Below are positions 1 to 7,859 of a stretch of DNA of 64,000 bases, piece after piece (the first letter of the stretch is position 1; each line of letters begins with the position of its first letter). Source of the stretch: a bacterium. GTDB taxonomy: Bacteria > Patescibacteriota > Minisyncoccia > Minisyncoccales > Minisyncoccaceae. A model generated the notes under the pieces. The model was not told the origin of the DNA, searched no databases, and was given only the letters and a program-made list of their open reading frames with translations. Both the position numbers and the translations under genes were made by a program. Location: assembly GCA_023228085.1 (NCBI GenBank), contig JALOBW010000004.1, positions 1-64,000 on the forward strand, given 5' to 3'.

Positions 1-477
1 AAACTTTGCGAAATAGAATTATCATGTGATACCGTCGTCGCTCATAATGGACACTTCCTTGATTATGCCGGATCAAAACAATATTCAGATACGCAGATAT
101 TTATTAGTAAAGTTTTGTCAAAATTCAAATTCGAGGATTTATTAAATCCGAAAATTCGGATGTTACTGAATATTATCACTGACGAAAATAGACTGATAAT
201 AATGAACACATCCGGCAAGGTAACGAAATTCGGAAATTGGATTAAATCCAAGGGATTATATTATTCAAATAATTCGCTCATCAGATATAATCTAGTAGAT
301 GATTATTATCTGGATAGTAAATATGATGAAAAAAGTTTTGCGGAAGTCTCGCGTGGTTATACTGCCAATAAATTTTGCTACCTATGCGGACTTCCAAGCT
401 CAGAAGTCGAATTGAAATATGATGAATTCGTAAAAGAATATATCTGTGAAGAATGTCGTCAAACCATAAGATATTAA
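1..477 (+). CDS. Class II glutamine amidotransferase, C-terminal part (gene cut by window edge)
   Basis: The reading frame is open from base 1, so the true start lies outside the window. The visible 158 residues include the class II amidotransferase oxyanion motif AHNG (bases 40-51) and the glutamine-site motif YSDTQ, followed by the conserved FGNW...YYSNNSL segment. All of these align with the two complete paralogues further right (3750-4775 and 6611-7711). After the catalytic domain comes a short tail with CYLCG and CEEC pairs that looks like a zinc-binding treble clef or ribbon. The N-terminal Cys nucleophile cannot be checked. The family releases ammonia from glutamine and passes it to a partner; the partner here is inferred to be an amidoligase. 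Confidence 0.82.
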   Translation, partial: KLCEIELSCDTVVAHNGHFLDYAGSKQYSDTQIFISKVLSKFKFEDLLNPKIRMLLNIITDENRLIIMNTSGKVTKFGNWIKSKGLYYSNNSLIRYNLVDDYYLDSKYDEKSFAEVSRGYTANKFCYLCGLPSSEVELKYDEFVKEYICEECRQTIRY

Positions 478-491
478 AGGAGAATTTAATA

Positions 492-551
492 ATGATAATA
501 TATCAAGTCATAGTTTTCATAGCAATAATTGTTTTAAGAAAAGTAATATAG
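492..551 (+). CDS. Very small hydrophobic protein (19 aa)
   Basis: An AAAGGAGAA ribosome binding site sits about 8 bases before the ATG, and the 19-residue product is almost entirely hydrophobic apart from an Arg-Lys near the end, so it would be a single membrane segment. It lies just after the truncated amidotransferase gene and before a strong terminator, so it would be the last gene of that transcript. It is too short for homology, and only the ribosome site and composition support it. Confidence 0.35.
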   Translation: MIIYQVIVFIAIIVLRKVI

Positions 552-579
552 GAGAATATTTAAAAACAAAACAATTAAC

Positions 580-626
580 AACACGGAACCAACGGGATGC
601 AATATTCCTTGGTTCCGTGTTTTTTA
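580..626 (+). terminator. Rho-independent terminator
   Basis: Two 13-base arms, AACACGGAACCAA (580-592) and TTGGTTCCGTGTT (609-621), are perfectly complementary, enclose a 16-base loop and run straight into a T-rich tract. This is the clearest intrinsic terminator in the window and separates the left-edge transcript from the next gene block. Confidence 0.9.
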
Positions 627-656
627 TTGTCTATAAATCATCTTATAAGTTTTAAT

Positions 657-665
657 TGATATAAT
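657..665 (+). promoter_or_regulatory. Extended -10 promoter candidate
   Basis: TG-A-TATAAT is a full extended -10 element, placed right after the terminator at 580-626 and about 100 bases upstream of the next gene. No good -35 hexamer is visible at 16-18 bases, which is acceptable for extended -10 promoters. Transcription would start near base 672 and drive the block beginning at 761. Confidence 0.5.
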
Positions 666-712
666 TTTTTAATAGGTGACGGAATAAAAACTTAAAAACA
701 AAATATATCTTA

Positions 713-756
713 TGGAATGACTTCCAGCTGTGGAATGACTTCCAGCTGTGGAATGA
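713..756 (+). repeat. 18-bp tandem direct repeat, 2.4 copies
   Basis: The unit TGGAATGACTTCCAGCTG occurs at 713-730 and 731-748, followed by a partial copy at 749-756. The units stay in frame with the GTG-started gene at 761 and would encode WNDFQL if translation began upstream, but no standard start codon exists there (the frame opens at 680 after a stop at 677). The repeat therefore occupies the leader, where the ribosome binding site would be expected. Confidence 0.85.
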
Positions 757-760
757 TGAT

Positions 761-1603
761 GTGAAATATTACATATATGATAATATTGATAATATTGATA
801 ATATTGATAATATTGATAATATTGATAATATTTCAAGGATAATTGACATTTCAGTATTCAAATACCAAAATGATTTTATCGTTCTGAGTGGGTTTGTGGG
901 GCAAAACTGGAAAAGGGACAAAATTGCAGAAAATCATATACGCCCAGGCAAGAAATCCTCAAAATCCTCAAATCCAAAAGGGAATGTGTTTTTTGGATAC
1001 AGTTTTTGGGGACGAAATCCTGAAATGGGTCAAATGGAAACAATTTTAAATAAAAAAAGTGTAACCTTGCAAGATCCTGAAATTGTAAATCCTTTATTTT
1101 CAAGGACTTGCAATTTTGGTATAGGAATTGCATATTATATAAGTGAACCTTTTTATAAGGAGAGCAAGATGAGTTATAGAGAACAAATGATTGGAAACTG
1201 CAACAAAGACTATTTTCCTGTCCATTATGAACATGAAGCTAGAGGGAATGATGTTGCTGCTTGTTCTAAAATAAACTATAAAGCAATGTTCCCAGGGACT
1301 GGAAAGCCTAAGTGTAATAGTTACAATAGTCAAAAACTTACTAAAAACATAGAAAAGCACACTGGGTTTATGGCTTGTGATAATTATATTGACTTCATAA
1401 AGCCAGGAGAAAAGGTTTTTGTAGTGTTATTTGAGGATGAAGAAAATCTAGTATTGAGTGAAGAATGTTTCGAAGTTATTAAATCTGGACAACATGAGCT
1501 TTTCGCCCTTAAAGGAAATATAGGAATAAGAGAATTGACATTTAAAAAAGATTTTAATCGAGACATATGTATCAATTTAGCAAAATCTCTAAAAGGAGAG
1601 TGA
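761..1603 (+). CDS. Unknown protein with N-terminal DNI repeats
   Basis: This 280-residue product is not recognised. It starts at a GTG because no ATG, GTG or TTG exists upstream in frame, and its ribosome site is weak. Residues 7-24 are the Asp-Asn-Ile repeats encoded by the 9-bp tandem array. The rest looks like a soluble globular protein with scattered Cys and a Lys/Ser-rich stretch near residues 65-73. No signal peptide, membrane segment or catalytic motif could be assigned. It is followed at once by a gene with a similar short-unit repeat at its own N-terminus. Confidence 0.6.
   Translation: MKYYIYDNIDNIDNIDNIDNIDNISRIIDISVFKYQNDFIVLSGFVGQNWKRDKIAENHIRPGKKSSKSSNPKGNVFFGYSFWGRNPEMGQMETILNKKSVTLQDPEIVNPLFSRTCNFGIGIAYYISEPFYKESKMSYREQMIGNCNKDYFPVHYEHEARGNDVAACSKINYKAMFPGTGKPKCNSYNSQKLTKNIEKHTGFMACDNYIDFIKPGEKVFVVLFEDEENLVLSEECFEVIKSGQHELFALKGNIGIRELTFKKDFNRDICINLAKSLKGE
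779..832 (+). repeat. 9-bp tandem repeat, 6 perfect copies, inside a coding region
   Basis: GATAATATT is repeated six times without error and encodes repeated Asp-Asn-Ile near the N-terminus of the 761-1603 product. Because the unit is three codons, changes in copy number would lengthen or shorten the protein without shifting its frame. Confidence 0.92.
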
Positions 1604-1605
1604 TT

Positions 1606-1866
1606 ATGTGTAATTGTAATAATTGTAATAATTGTAATAAGAAACTACGGTATGCTGTAGCATACATTCCCACGGATTCAGATGGAACTCTAAAGGTTAT
1701 TTTAAAAACAAACTCATTAACAGAAGCTGCTAAGGCAAAGAACGATCATTACATCTCACAACCAAGAGGTTATATTGTTTATACCGATATTAGAATAATA
1801 GACCTGGAAAAGAAGAAAATTATTTCAGGAAACAACAATAAAGGAGGAGTAGGTCATGATGACTAA
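1606..1866 (+). CDS. Unknown small protein with Cys/Asn-repeat N-terminus
   Basis: The ATG at 1606 is chosen over the upstream one at 1567 because AAAGGAGAG lies 7-8 bases before it and because it begins just after the previous stop. The 86-residue product opens with Cys-Asn-Cys-Asn-Asn repeats encoded by three copies of a TGTAATAAT-type unit, giving four cysteines that could bind a metal. The remainder is a small alpha/beta-like domain of unknown role. Its end overlaps the next start by 11 bases. Confidence 0.62.
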   Translation: MCNCNNCNNCNKKLRYAVAYIPTDSDGTLKVILKTNSLTEAAKAKNDHYISQPRGYIVYTDIRIIDLEKKKIISGNNNKGGVGHDD

Positions 1867-2059
1867 AAAAGATTATAAGAAAATAGCTAAAATAATAGCA
1901 TTGGCTCAAAAACAAGCAATAGATGGAGTTAAGATTGACTCTGTCATAGATATGCTTAAATCTGGCTTTATTGCATTATTTGAGGACGATAATCCCCAAT
2001 TTAGTGCAGATAGATTTGAAAAGGAAATCCAGAGACTAATCAATAGCAACGAGGTGTAA
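1856..2059 (+). CDS. Small hypothetical protein
   Basis: This 67-residue, mostly helical, charged protein has a good GGAGGAG ribosome site inside the end of the preceding gene, so the pair is probably translationally coupled. No motif is recognised. Confidence 0.62.
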   Translation: MMTKKDYKKIAKIIALAQKQAIDGVKIDSVIDMLKSGFIALFEDDNPQFSADRFEKEIQRLINSNEV

Positions 2060-2060
2060 T

Positions 2061-2156
2061 ATGGGAGATTTTTGGAATTTCACAGGAATAGGTCTAATGA
2101 TATTTTTAATATTATCAGGACTTGGATTGCTTTTCCATTTAACATTTAAGGAGTGA
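2061..2156 (+). CDS. Small single-pass membrane protein (31 aa)
   Basis: A GAGGTG ribosome site lies just upstream, the same signal used by both complete amidotransferase genes. The product is a short amphipathic N-terminus and one hydrophobic segment (about residues 9-28), ending in a charged LysGlu. It fits tightly between its neighbours, which favours it being real. Function is unknown. Confidence 0.5.
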   Translation: MGDFWNFTGIGLMIFLILSGLGLLFHLTFKE

Positions 2157-2160
2157 TAAT

Positions 2161-2511
2161 ATGAATAAATTGAAAGCTACATATAGAAGTATATTCCCAT
2201 TAGGAGTAATAGACCTGTTTAACTCAATATGGAACTGGAAAAGAAACAATATGTCATACAATGATTATCTTAAAATACAGAAGGGAATATATTCATATAG
2301 TGAGCTGTGCAATGGAATAGAAATCAGGGGTAGCATTAAGGTTGATGCTATAAATAAAAATCCTGCAATGGATAAAATAGAGTCTAATTTCAAATCCCTG
2401 ATTTCAGGATCATCTGAATTTTGGTATTGTGACATAATAACAATTATTGTTCTTGTTTATTATATGCACAAAGATTGCATATCTAAAATGATAAGGAGGA
2501 TTAAAATATGA
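2161..2511 (+). CDS. Hypothetical protein, possible C-terminal membrane segment
   Basis: This 116-residue protein of unknown function has an AAGGAG site before its ATG. A hydrophobic stretch near residues 90-103 followed by a basic tail suggests a C-terminal membrane anchor facing the cytoplasm. It overlaps the amidoligase start by 4 bases (ATGA), so it is probably co-translated with the amidoligase module. Confidence 0.6.
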   Translation: MNKLKATYRSIFPLGVIDLFNSIWNWKRNNMSYNDYLKIQKGIYSYSELCNGIEIRGSIKVDAINKNPAMDKIESNFKSLISGSSEFWYCDIITIIVLVYYMHKDCISKMIRRIKI

Positions 2512-3737
2512 CACTATCTAGTAATAAAATTAGGATCAAAAAAGAAACAAATGAATGCTATAAATGCAAGTCAACCACATGTCTTCACTTAATAGACCAA
2601 AAATATAACATTTATATCTGTAATAGATGTAAATGTAGATATATTAAAAAATGTCATTTTTGCCAGAAGGAAATAGTTCCAAGCCTATTAAGCCATATCT
2701 ATTTAAATGATGATGTCGGTTCAGTATGTTGTATTCAATGTGCAGAGAAATATGTTTCAACTTGCAGCTCTTGTGGGTGTCAATGTAAATCATCTAATGT
2801 GGAATATTGTGATAAGTGTAGAGCATTTTATTGCAAAGGAGATTGCTTTAATCATCATTATTGCAACGAAACAATAAGGCACCATAGCTTTAAACCCATC
2901 CCCCTGTTCCACACTAGAAATGGGGCATTGATACGCCAAAATCAACTGAAAAGGGGTTTATTTATTGGAATAGAACTCGAAGTTGAATGTGGAGACGAGA
3001 GCGATAGAATAGCCAATCATTTAGTTAATATTTTCTCAAACAATGGAAATAATTTTTATTTAAAAGAAGATGGATCACTTAATGATGGAGGATTTGAAAT
3101 AGTTACACATCCAATGCATATAGAACGATTTATGTCTATGCCATGGGATGATATACTAAAATTCCTATCTAAAAGTGGTGCGTCATCCCATAGTCCATCA
3201 ACCTGTGGGCTCCATGTTCACTTTAATAATAGCTATTATAGAAAACCATGCTCAAAAAGGAACCCGTCAAAGCAATTTGTTACTAACAGGATTAAGTTAG
3301 TTAATTTTTTCAATAAGAACTGGAAGGAATTGTCCATAATATCAAAAAGGGAAGAGTTCAATTATTGCCATAAAAATCCCAAAATAAAGGACATAGTTTG
3401 CTTAAATGATCGTCAAGACACATGGGTAGAAGCTAAAAGAAATTGGTCTGACTATATCAATGGTCATTTATCATGTGGAAGATATCAAGCAGTAAACACC
3501 GCTGGAGTCCATACAACAGAAATTAGGTTGTGGAGAGGAACCCTTAGCCCAATATCATTTAAGGGATTGATACTACTAACGCATGCAATTATCAAGCAGT
3601 GCAAAAATGATAAAATTACAAAAACATCCACCATTAGAGATGTTATCAATAAAATGAAAAAAAGAGATCGGGATATAGTGTTGGAAATGATACAGTCTAG
3701 AGATAGACGCAATAAAACTTCAATCATAAATAGCTAA
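2508..3737 (+). CDS. Amidoligase with N-terminal zinc ribbons (copy 1)
   Basis: The C-terminal half carries the signature set of the glutamine-synthetase/GCS-fold amidoligase family (Pfam Amidoligase_2 type): GIELEVE (154-160), DGS...GFEIVTHP (to 202), CGLHVHFN (233-240) and EIRLWRGTL (338-346). These acidic and His/Arg residues bind ATP and metal; the family forms amide bonds between a carboxylate and an amine. Residues 15-125 hold about seven CxxC-type pairs, so several zinc ribbons or treble clefs precede the enzyme domain. The amidotransferase gene starts 12 bases after the stop. Enzyme class is clear, but the substrate is not known and no ribosomal or cofactor pathway is implied by the neighbours. 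Confidence 0.85.
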   Translation: MTLSSNKIRIKKETNECYKCKSTTCLHLIDQKYNIYICNRCKCRYIKKCHFCQKEIVPSLLSHIYLNDDVGSVCCIQCAEKYVSTCSSCGCQCKSSNVEYCDKCRAFYCKGDCFNHHYCNETIRHHSFKPIPLFHTRNGALIRQNQLKRGLFIGIELEVECGDESDRIANHLVNIFSNNGNNFYLKEDGSLNDGGFEIVTHPMHIERFMSMPWDDILKFLSKSGASSHSPSTCGLHVHFNNSYYRKPCSKRNPSKQFVTNRIKLVNFFNKNWKELSIISKREEFNYCHKNPKIKDIVCLNDRQDTWVEAKRNWSDYINGHLSCGRYQAVNTAGVHTTEIRLWRGTLSPISFKGLILLTHAIIKQCKNDKITKTSTIRDVINKMKKRDRDIVLEMIQSRDRRNKTSIINS

Positions 3738-3739
3738 AT

Positions 3740-3790
3740 GAGGTGTAATATGTGTGTGATAATATACAAGCATAGCAAAGCAAAACTACC
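3740..3790 (+). repeat. 51-bp perfect repeat, copy 1 (partner at 6601-6651)
   Basis: These 51 bases, covering the GAGGTG ribosome site and the first codons of the amidotransferase, are identical to 6601-6651. The surrounding coding sequence has diverged, so the identity marks recent recombination or strong constraint at the translation start. Confidence 0.9.
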
Positions 3791-4775
3791 TACTTCTGAT
3801 ATATTAACAGAAGCATCAAAAAGAAATCCTGATGGAATTGGAATTGCATATACCACAAATGGCAAAAAGAAAGTCATGATCGAAAAAGGGATATCACTTG
3901 ACTACCTATTATCAATAAATAAAGAAGGTGAATATCTATCAAACCAATCAGTAATTTATCACTTCAGGATAGCAACTAGTGGAGGTAAAGAAAAATCCCA
4001 TTGTCATCCATTTCCACTATCTGAAAAATTGGATGACCTATCTTCAACTGAAGGCTTATTTAATACAGTCCTTGCTCACAATGGACGCATGTCTAGTTTT
4101 GAAAACAACAAAGAATATAGTGATTCTCAAATGTTTATACACAAAATAGTAAGCAAGTTAAGCTTCAATGACCTTTCATCTATTAAAATAAGGAGACTAT
4201 TTAAAGCTGCAACACAAGGCAGTAGATTCATATTTCTTAATAAAAATGGGAATATATGTAAATTTGGGCAATGGATAAAAGAGGGTGGTCTTTGGTATTC
4301 CAATGATACTTTAACTAAAAAGAAAACAACAAAACTTGTAACAGCATATCAATATGACTATCTAGACTATGGTTGCTATAATGACTATGGATGTAGCTAT
4401 AACTACAAGATAAGCAAGAATCATGATAATAAATCCATAGATACATCATGTCCCGATAATGAAGGCATCCCTAAATGCCACTCATATCTAAATTCTGGTG
4501 GAATATCATGTAAATACTGCATGTCAGTGCCGGCAACAATTTATTGTGATGATTTTTTTAACGTGAGCCTGTGCTATAAATGCTATCAAGAATTTAAATT
4601 AAACCAAGGCAATAAAGCTACCGACCATTGCTCTATGTGCAACAAAAGTGAAATTGACAATGGTGGAAAGCTATGGAATTATGTTTCTGGATTTGAAGAC
4701 TGCTCACTATGTGATTCTTGCAAAGAAGAAGTGTTAAAAACATCAAATAGCAAAGGAGAAAATCATGCCAAATAG
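3750..4775 (+). CDS. Class II glutamine amidotransferase with C-terminal zinc-binding tail (copy 1)
   Basis: The start at 3750 is preferred to the ATG at 3738 because it places Cys at position 2, where Met removal exposes the N-terminal nucleophile of this family, and because GAGGTG sits at the right distance. The glutaminase set is complete: HFRIATSG (71-78), CHPFPL (85-90), oxyanion AHNG (109-112) and YSDSQ (123-127). The 341-residue protein ends in about 100 residues rich in CxxC pairs. It lies between two amidoligase genes and overlaps the second by 11 bases. It likely supplies ammonia or removes an amide for the amidoligase; the direction is inference. Confidence 0.88.
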   Translation: MCVIIYKHSKAKLPTSDILTEASKRNPDGIGIAYTTNGKKKVMIEKGISLDYLLSINKEGEYLSNQSVIYHFRIATSGGKEKSHCHPFPLSEKLDDLSSTEGLFNTVLAHNGRMSSFENNKEYSDSQMFIHKIVSKLSFNDLSSIKIRRLFKAATQGSRFIFLNKNGNICKFGQWIKEGGLWYSNDTLTKKKTTKLVTAYQYDYLDYGCYNDYGCSYNYKISKNHDNKSIDTSCPDNEGIPKCHSYLNSGGISCKYCMSVPATIYCDDFFNVSLCYKCYQEFKLNQGNKATDHCSMCNKSEIDNGGKLWNYVSGFEDCSLCDSCKEEVLKTSNSKGENHAK

Positions 4776-6609
4776 AGAATACCTAACAAGAACAACAAGA
4801 AACATAATTGACAGCATGGCTGAAAATATTATGAATTCAAGCTTCCAAATAAGGGGAATCAATATGACAGATGAACCATGTGCCCCACGAATAGGAAGTG
4901 AGTCATGCTCTACTGTTACAGCAGAGACAATCGACCCAAGCAATAAAGCCAATCTAATAATTGGTTGCTATGGATGTTCTTTTAATTGCCGGATATGCAA
5001 TGGAGAGGTGGGAAGGAGAGATAGTAGCGTTGTCCTTACTCCTAGCTTATTAGATTTAAACAATGATTTAAGTATTAGTCGTAGTGATTTCGAAAGAAGC
5101 ATTGTCGGCCCTAGAATATGCATTAAGTGTGCAAAGCAAATAGTGGATGGTGAACATTTTCATAGATGCCACGGTTGTGGATTATGGAGTTTTGAACCTC
5201 ATGGAAAATATTTAGAAGGCTCCAATACCAGGAATAGTGTATGGGTTTGCAATAGCTGTTTAGAATGTTCTAAGTTTACATGTTCTCACTGTAATAGAAC
5301 ATTGTATTCAATAACAACAATGTCATGGAGATTATTTAACAATAATACAGTTTGTGACAGATGCAAGAAACTTCATTATTTCATATGTAGTGACTGCCAT
5401 AATGGGTTTCCAAATAATGAAGCATTAATAGATCCAGTTACTGGCGAGCATCTTTGCGGTAGTTGCTATCCAAGTAGATTTGTTGTATGCACATTATGTG
5501 GCAGATCTGCTCACATTAGAACCACTATGAGCCTTGGAGATAGACTGCTATGTAGAGATTGTGTAAATAGTTCAAGGGGATATGAAGTTGAGCCAGTTAA
5601 ACCATACAACTACAAGCCAAGCATATTCAATTTTTATACATATACAAGCAAAGATGTTAAAAATAATGATGTGACTGGCTATGATCTATTTAACATCTCT
5701 AATGAAGAAGATAGCAAGAAGCTATATCTTGGGATAGAAGTAGAGATAGATGGGTTCAATTCAACTAGTGCAAAGGAAAGATGTGCCCTTGATATTCTGA
5801 AACAATTTTCCAACAAGGAAAAAATATTTTACATTAAACATGACGGATCTTTAAGATGTGGATTTGAAATAGTTACACATCCAATGGAGCTACAAGCACT
5901 ATTCCTTATTCCTTGGAATGAAATATTTAATATAGCAAAGTCTTACGGAGCCTATGCATTTAAAGAAAAAACCTGTGGGCTCCATGTTCACTTTAATAAG
6001 TCCTATTATGGATGTAATTTAAGTAAGCCAAGAACATCATCATACAATAAACCTTTTATGGAAAAAGCCTTGAGATTATTAGATTTTATCAATAAAAATT
6101 TTATGGAATTATCAAAAATTTCAAGGAGATGCAACAATAATTATAGGTGTATGCTTAAAGAAAGTGATTTGCCAATAGAAATAGATCAAGGCTACACTCA
6201 TTGCATTAAAAATTGTGGCAAACCATGCTCCTTTAGATATTGCAGAAAGCAACATACTGTTAAAAATTTAATGAAAAGGATTAAAAAATATGGAGGTAGA
6301 AGACTTTACAATGTAGCAGATCTTTACAATGGTTCTATTATAGATAAATATTCAGCTTGCAATTTAACCAACTTCTCCACAATAGAGATCAGATTGTGGA
6401 GGGGAACATTGAATGTAGAAAGCTTCAAAAGTTTAATATTATTAACCTATCTAATAATACAACACGTCCATGACACAAATAAATCAAAATCAATAAAAAT
6501 TATTGATATTGTAGCACAGTCTAAACAACTACAGGATGATCAAAAAACCAAGTTGATTGGATTCATAGCTAAAAGAATATCAAGCAATTCTATAGCAGGA
6601 GAGGTGTAA
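4765..6609 (+). CDS. Amidoligase with extended zinc-ribbon N-terminus (copy 2)
   Basis: This 614-residue paralogue of 2508-3737 has the same core motifs: GIEVEID (323-329), GFEIVTHP (366-373), CGLHVHFN (404-411) and EIRLWRGTL (541-549). About 300 residues precede the core and contain many CxxC pairs in treble-clef-like spacing, roughly twice the length of copy 1. A cysteine-rich insert (CIKNC...CSFRYCRKQH) interrupts the enzyme domain between the third and fourth motifs. AAAGGAG precedes the ATG. The larger zinc region suggests a different target or partner from copy 1. The enzyme class is well supported; the substrate is unknown. Confidence 0.85.
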   Translation: MPNREYLTRTTRNIIDSMAENIMNSSFQIRGINMTDEPCAPRIGSESCSTVTAETIDPSNKANLIIGCYGCSFNCRICNGEVGRRDSSVVLTPSLLDLNNDLSISRSDFERSIVGPRICIKCAKQIVDGEHFHRCHGCGLWSFEPHGKYLEGSNTRNSVWVCNSCLECSKFTCSHCNRTLYSITTMSWRLFNNNTVCDRCKKLHYFICSDCHNGFPNNEALIDPVTGEHLCGSCYPSRFVVCTLCGRSAHIRTTMSLGDRLLCRDCVNSSRGYEVEPVKPYNYKPSIFNFYTYTSKDVKNNDVTGYDLFNISNEEDSKKLYLGIEVEIDGFNSTSAKERCALDILKQFSNKEKIFYIKHDGSLRCGFEIVTHPMELQALFLIPWNEIFNIAKSYGAYAFKEKTCGLHVHFNKSYYGCNLSKPRTSSYNKPFMEKALRLLDFINKNFMELSKISRRCNNNYRCMLKESDLPIEIDQGYTHCIKNCGKPCSFRYCRKQHTVKNLMKRIKKYGGRRLYNVADLYNGSIIDKYSACNLTNFSTIEIRLWRGTLNVESFKSLILLTYLIIQHVHDTNKSKSIKIIDIVAQSKQLQDDQKTKLIGFIAKRISSNSIAGEV

Positions 6610-6651
6610 TATGTGTGTGATAATATACAAGCATAGCAAAGCAAAACTACC
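6601..6651 (+). repeat. 51-bp perfect repeat, copy 2 (partner at 3740-3790)
   Basis: Identical to 3740-3790 across the ribosome site and the first 14 codons of the amidotransferase; identity stops abruptly after the shared Lys-Leu-Pro codons. Confidence 0.9.
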
Positions 6652-7711
6652 AGATAGAGATAAATTGAGACTAGCGGCATCCGAAAATCCAGATGGAGTA
6701 GGATTGGCATATACACATAACAATAAGGTAATTATTAAAAAGGGAATTAACCTTAAGCAGTTATTTGACATGGAAAGTTTATTATCAGATAAGACTGTAA
6801 TTTATCACTTTAGAATAGCGACTAGTGGAATTAAAACTAGCAAGAACCAATGCCATCCATTTCCACTATCTGGCAATTTTGAAGATCTTGAAAAATTAGA
6901 GACATCATGCAATACAGCAATAGCACACAATGGGCATTTAATTGGATATTACAGTGATAGGTACTCAGATACCCAAGTGTTTATTAAGACAGTATTGAAT
7001 GGTTTTGTATTTAACGACATATACTATAATCAAAAAATAAAATTACTATTTGAATCTACAATAGATGGAGATAGATTTATATTTATGAACAAGGATGGTA
7101 GGATAGTTAAATTCGGAACATGGTTTAAACATGAAGGAATTTGGTATTCCAACAATTCCATGTTTAAATATAACTACAAGACTACTGTTATTAAGAGTTC
7201 CCACAACGAAAATGTTAATAATTACATACATCATAGATCATGCGCTACATGTGGAACTGAACTTCATGCAGCAGATGGAGTTGCATTTAGTTCAATTATC
7301 AATGACCATGTTTGCTTACACTGCAATAGCATACTCATTAAAATGCAGAGAGCCAAGACAAATGATATTAAAGTATATCAATGTGAATCTTGTAAGAAGT
7401 ATAAAAAAGATGTATATAGAGAGCCTAAATCTGGAAGTATGATGTGCATGGACTGCTGGTCATCTTATAATGTTGCTCATGGCTCAAAGGTTGAATCAAC
7501 TGGAAGTTGTGGGATATGTAATCATGAATTTCAAGTTCTTTACTACAATTCGCTGGTTAAAAAAATGATATGCTTAACTTGCTGGATAAATAAGGATATA
7601 ATAAAAGGTCAAATGCTTAAAAATGAAATAGCAACAAAATCAAATGAAAAAGGCAAGGAGGATTGTGAATGTCTAAAAGAAGATCAGCTCACTATAGTAT
7701 CAGCAGATTAA
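6611..7711 (+). CDS. Class II glutamine amidotransferase with C-terminal zinc-binding tail (copy 2)
   Basis: The 366-residue product begins Met-Cys, giving the N-terminal Cys nucleophile, and has HFRIATSG (66-73), CHPFPL (81-86), AHNG (105-108) and YSDTQ (118-122). The segment KFGTW...WYSNNSM follows, as in the other copies. The C-terminal 170 residues carry four CxxC pairs of zinc-ribbon type. It directly follows amidoligase copy 2, with the start 1 base after the stop, and completes the second module. The catalytic set is intact, so activity is expected; the acceptor of the released ammonia is not evident. Confidence 0.88.
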   Translation: MCVIIYKHSKAKLPDRDKLRLAASENPDGVGLAYTHNNKVIIKKGINLKQLFDMESLLSDKTVIYHFRIATSGIKTSKNQCHPFPLSGNFEDLEKLETSCNTAIAHNGHLIGYYSDRYSDTQVFIKTVLNGFVFNDIYYNQKIKLLFESTIDGDRFIFMNKDGRIVKFGTWFKHEGIWYSNNSMFKYNYKTTVIKSSHNENVNNYIHHRSCATCGTELHAADGVAFSSIINDHVCLHCNSILIKMQRAKTNDIKVYQCESCKKYKKDVYREPKSGSMMCMDCWSSYNVAHGSKVESTGSCGICNHEFQVLYYNSLVKKMICLTCWINKDIIKGQMLKNEIATKSNEKGKEDCECLKEDQLTIVSAD

Positions 7712-7740
7712 GTTATAAAATAATTAAAGGAGGTAGATTG

Positions 7741-7848
7741 ATGTATAAGATGAGTGTCTGGATGTCAGGCAATCCTATGAAGATATTTAAATACTACCTT
7801 CGCAAATTAGCAATAAGAAGAGGCGTAAATATATTAAACAAAATGTAA
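7741..7848 (+). CDS. Small basic protein (35 aa)
   Basis: AAAGGAGG precedes an ATG that opens a 35-residue frame rich in Lys, Arg and aromatic residues. Its TAA overlaps the leader of the next gene. The strong ribosome site and tight fit support it; function is unknown. Confidence 0.5.
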   Translation: MYKMSVWMSGNPMKIFKYYLRKLAIRRGVNILNKM

Positions 7849-7859
7849 TGAGGTGCATC

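Noticed and set aside
779..832. CRISPR-like repeat array
   Set aside because: Units are 9 bp and contiguous without spacers, so this is a tandem repeat. No CRISPR array was seen in the window.
7131..7442. Plus-strand frame of 103 codons inside the second amidotransferase gene
   Set aside because: Out-of-frame shadow of a gene with full catalytic motifs.
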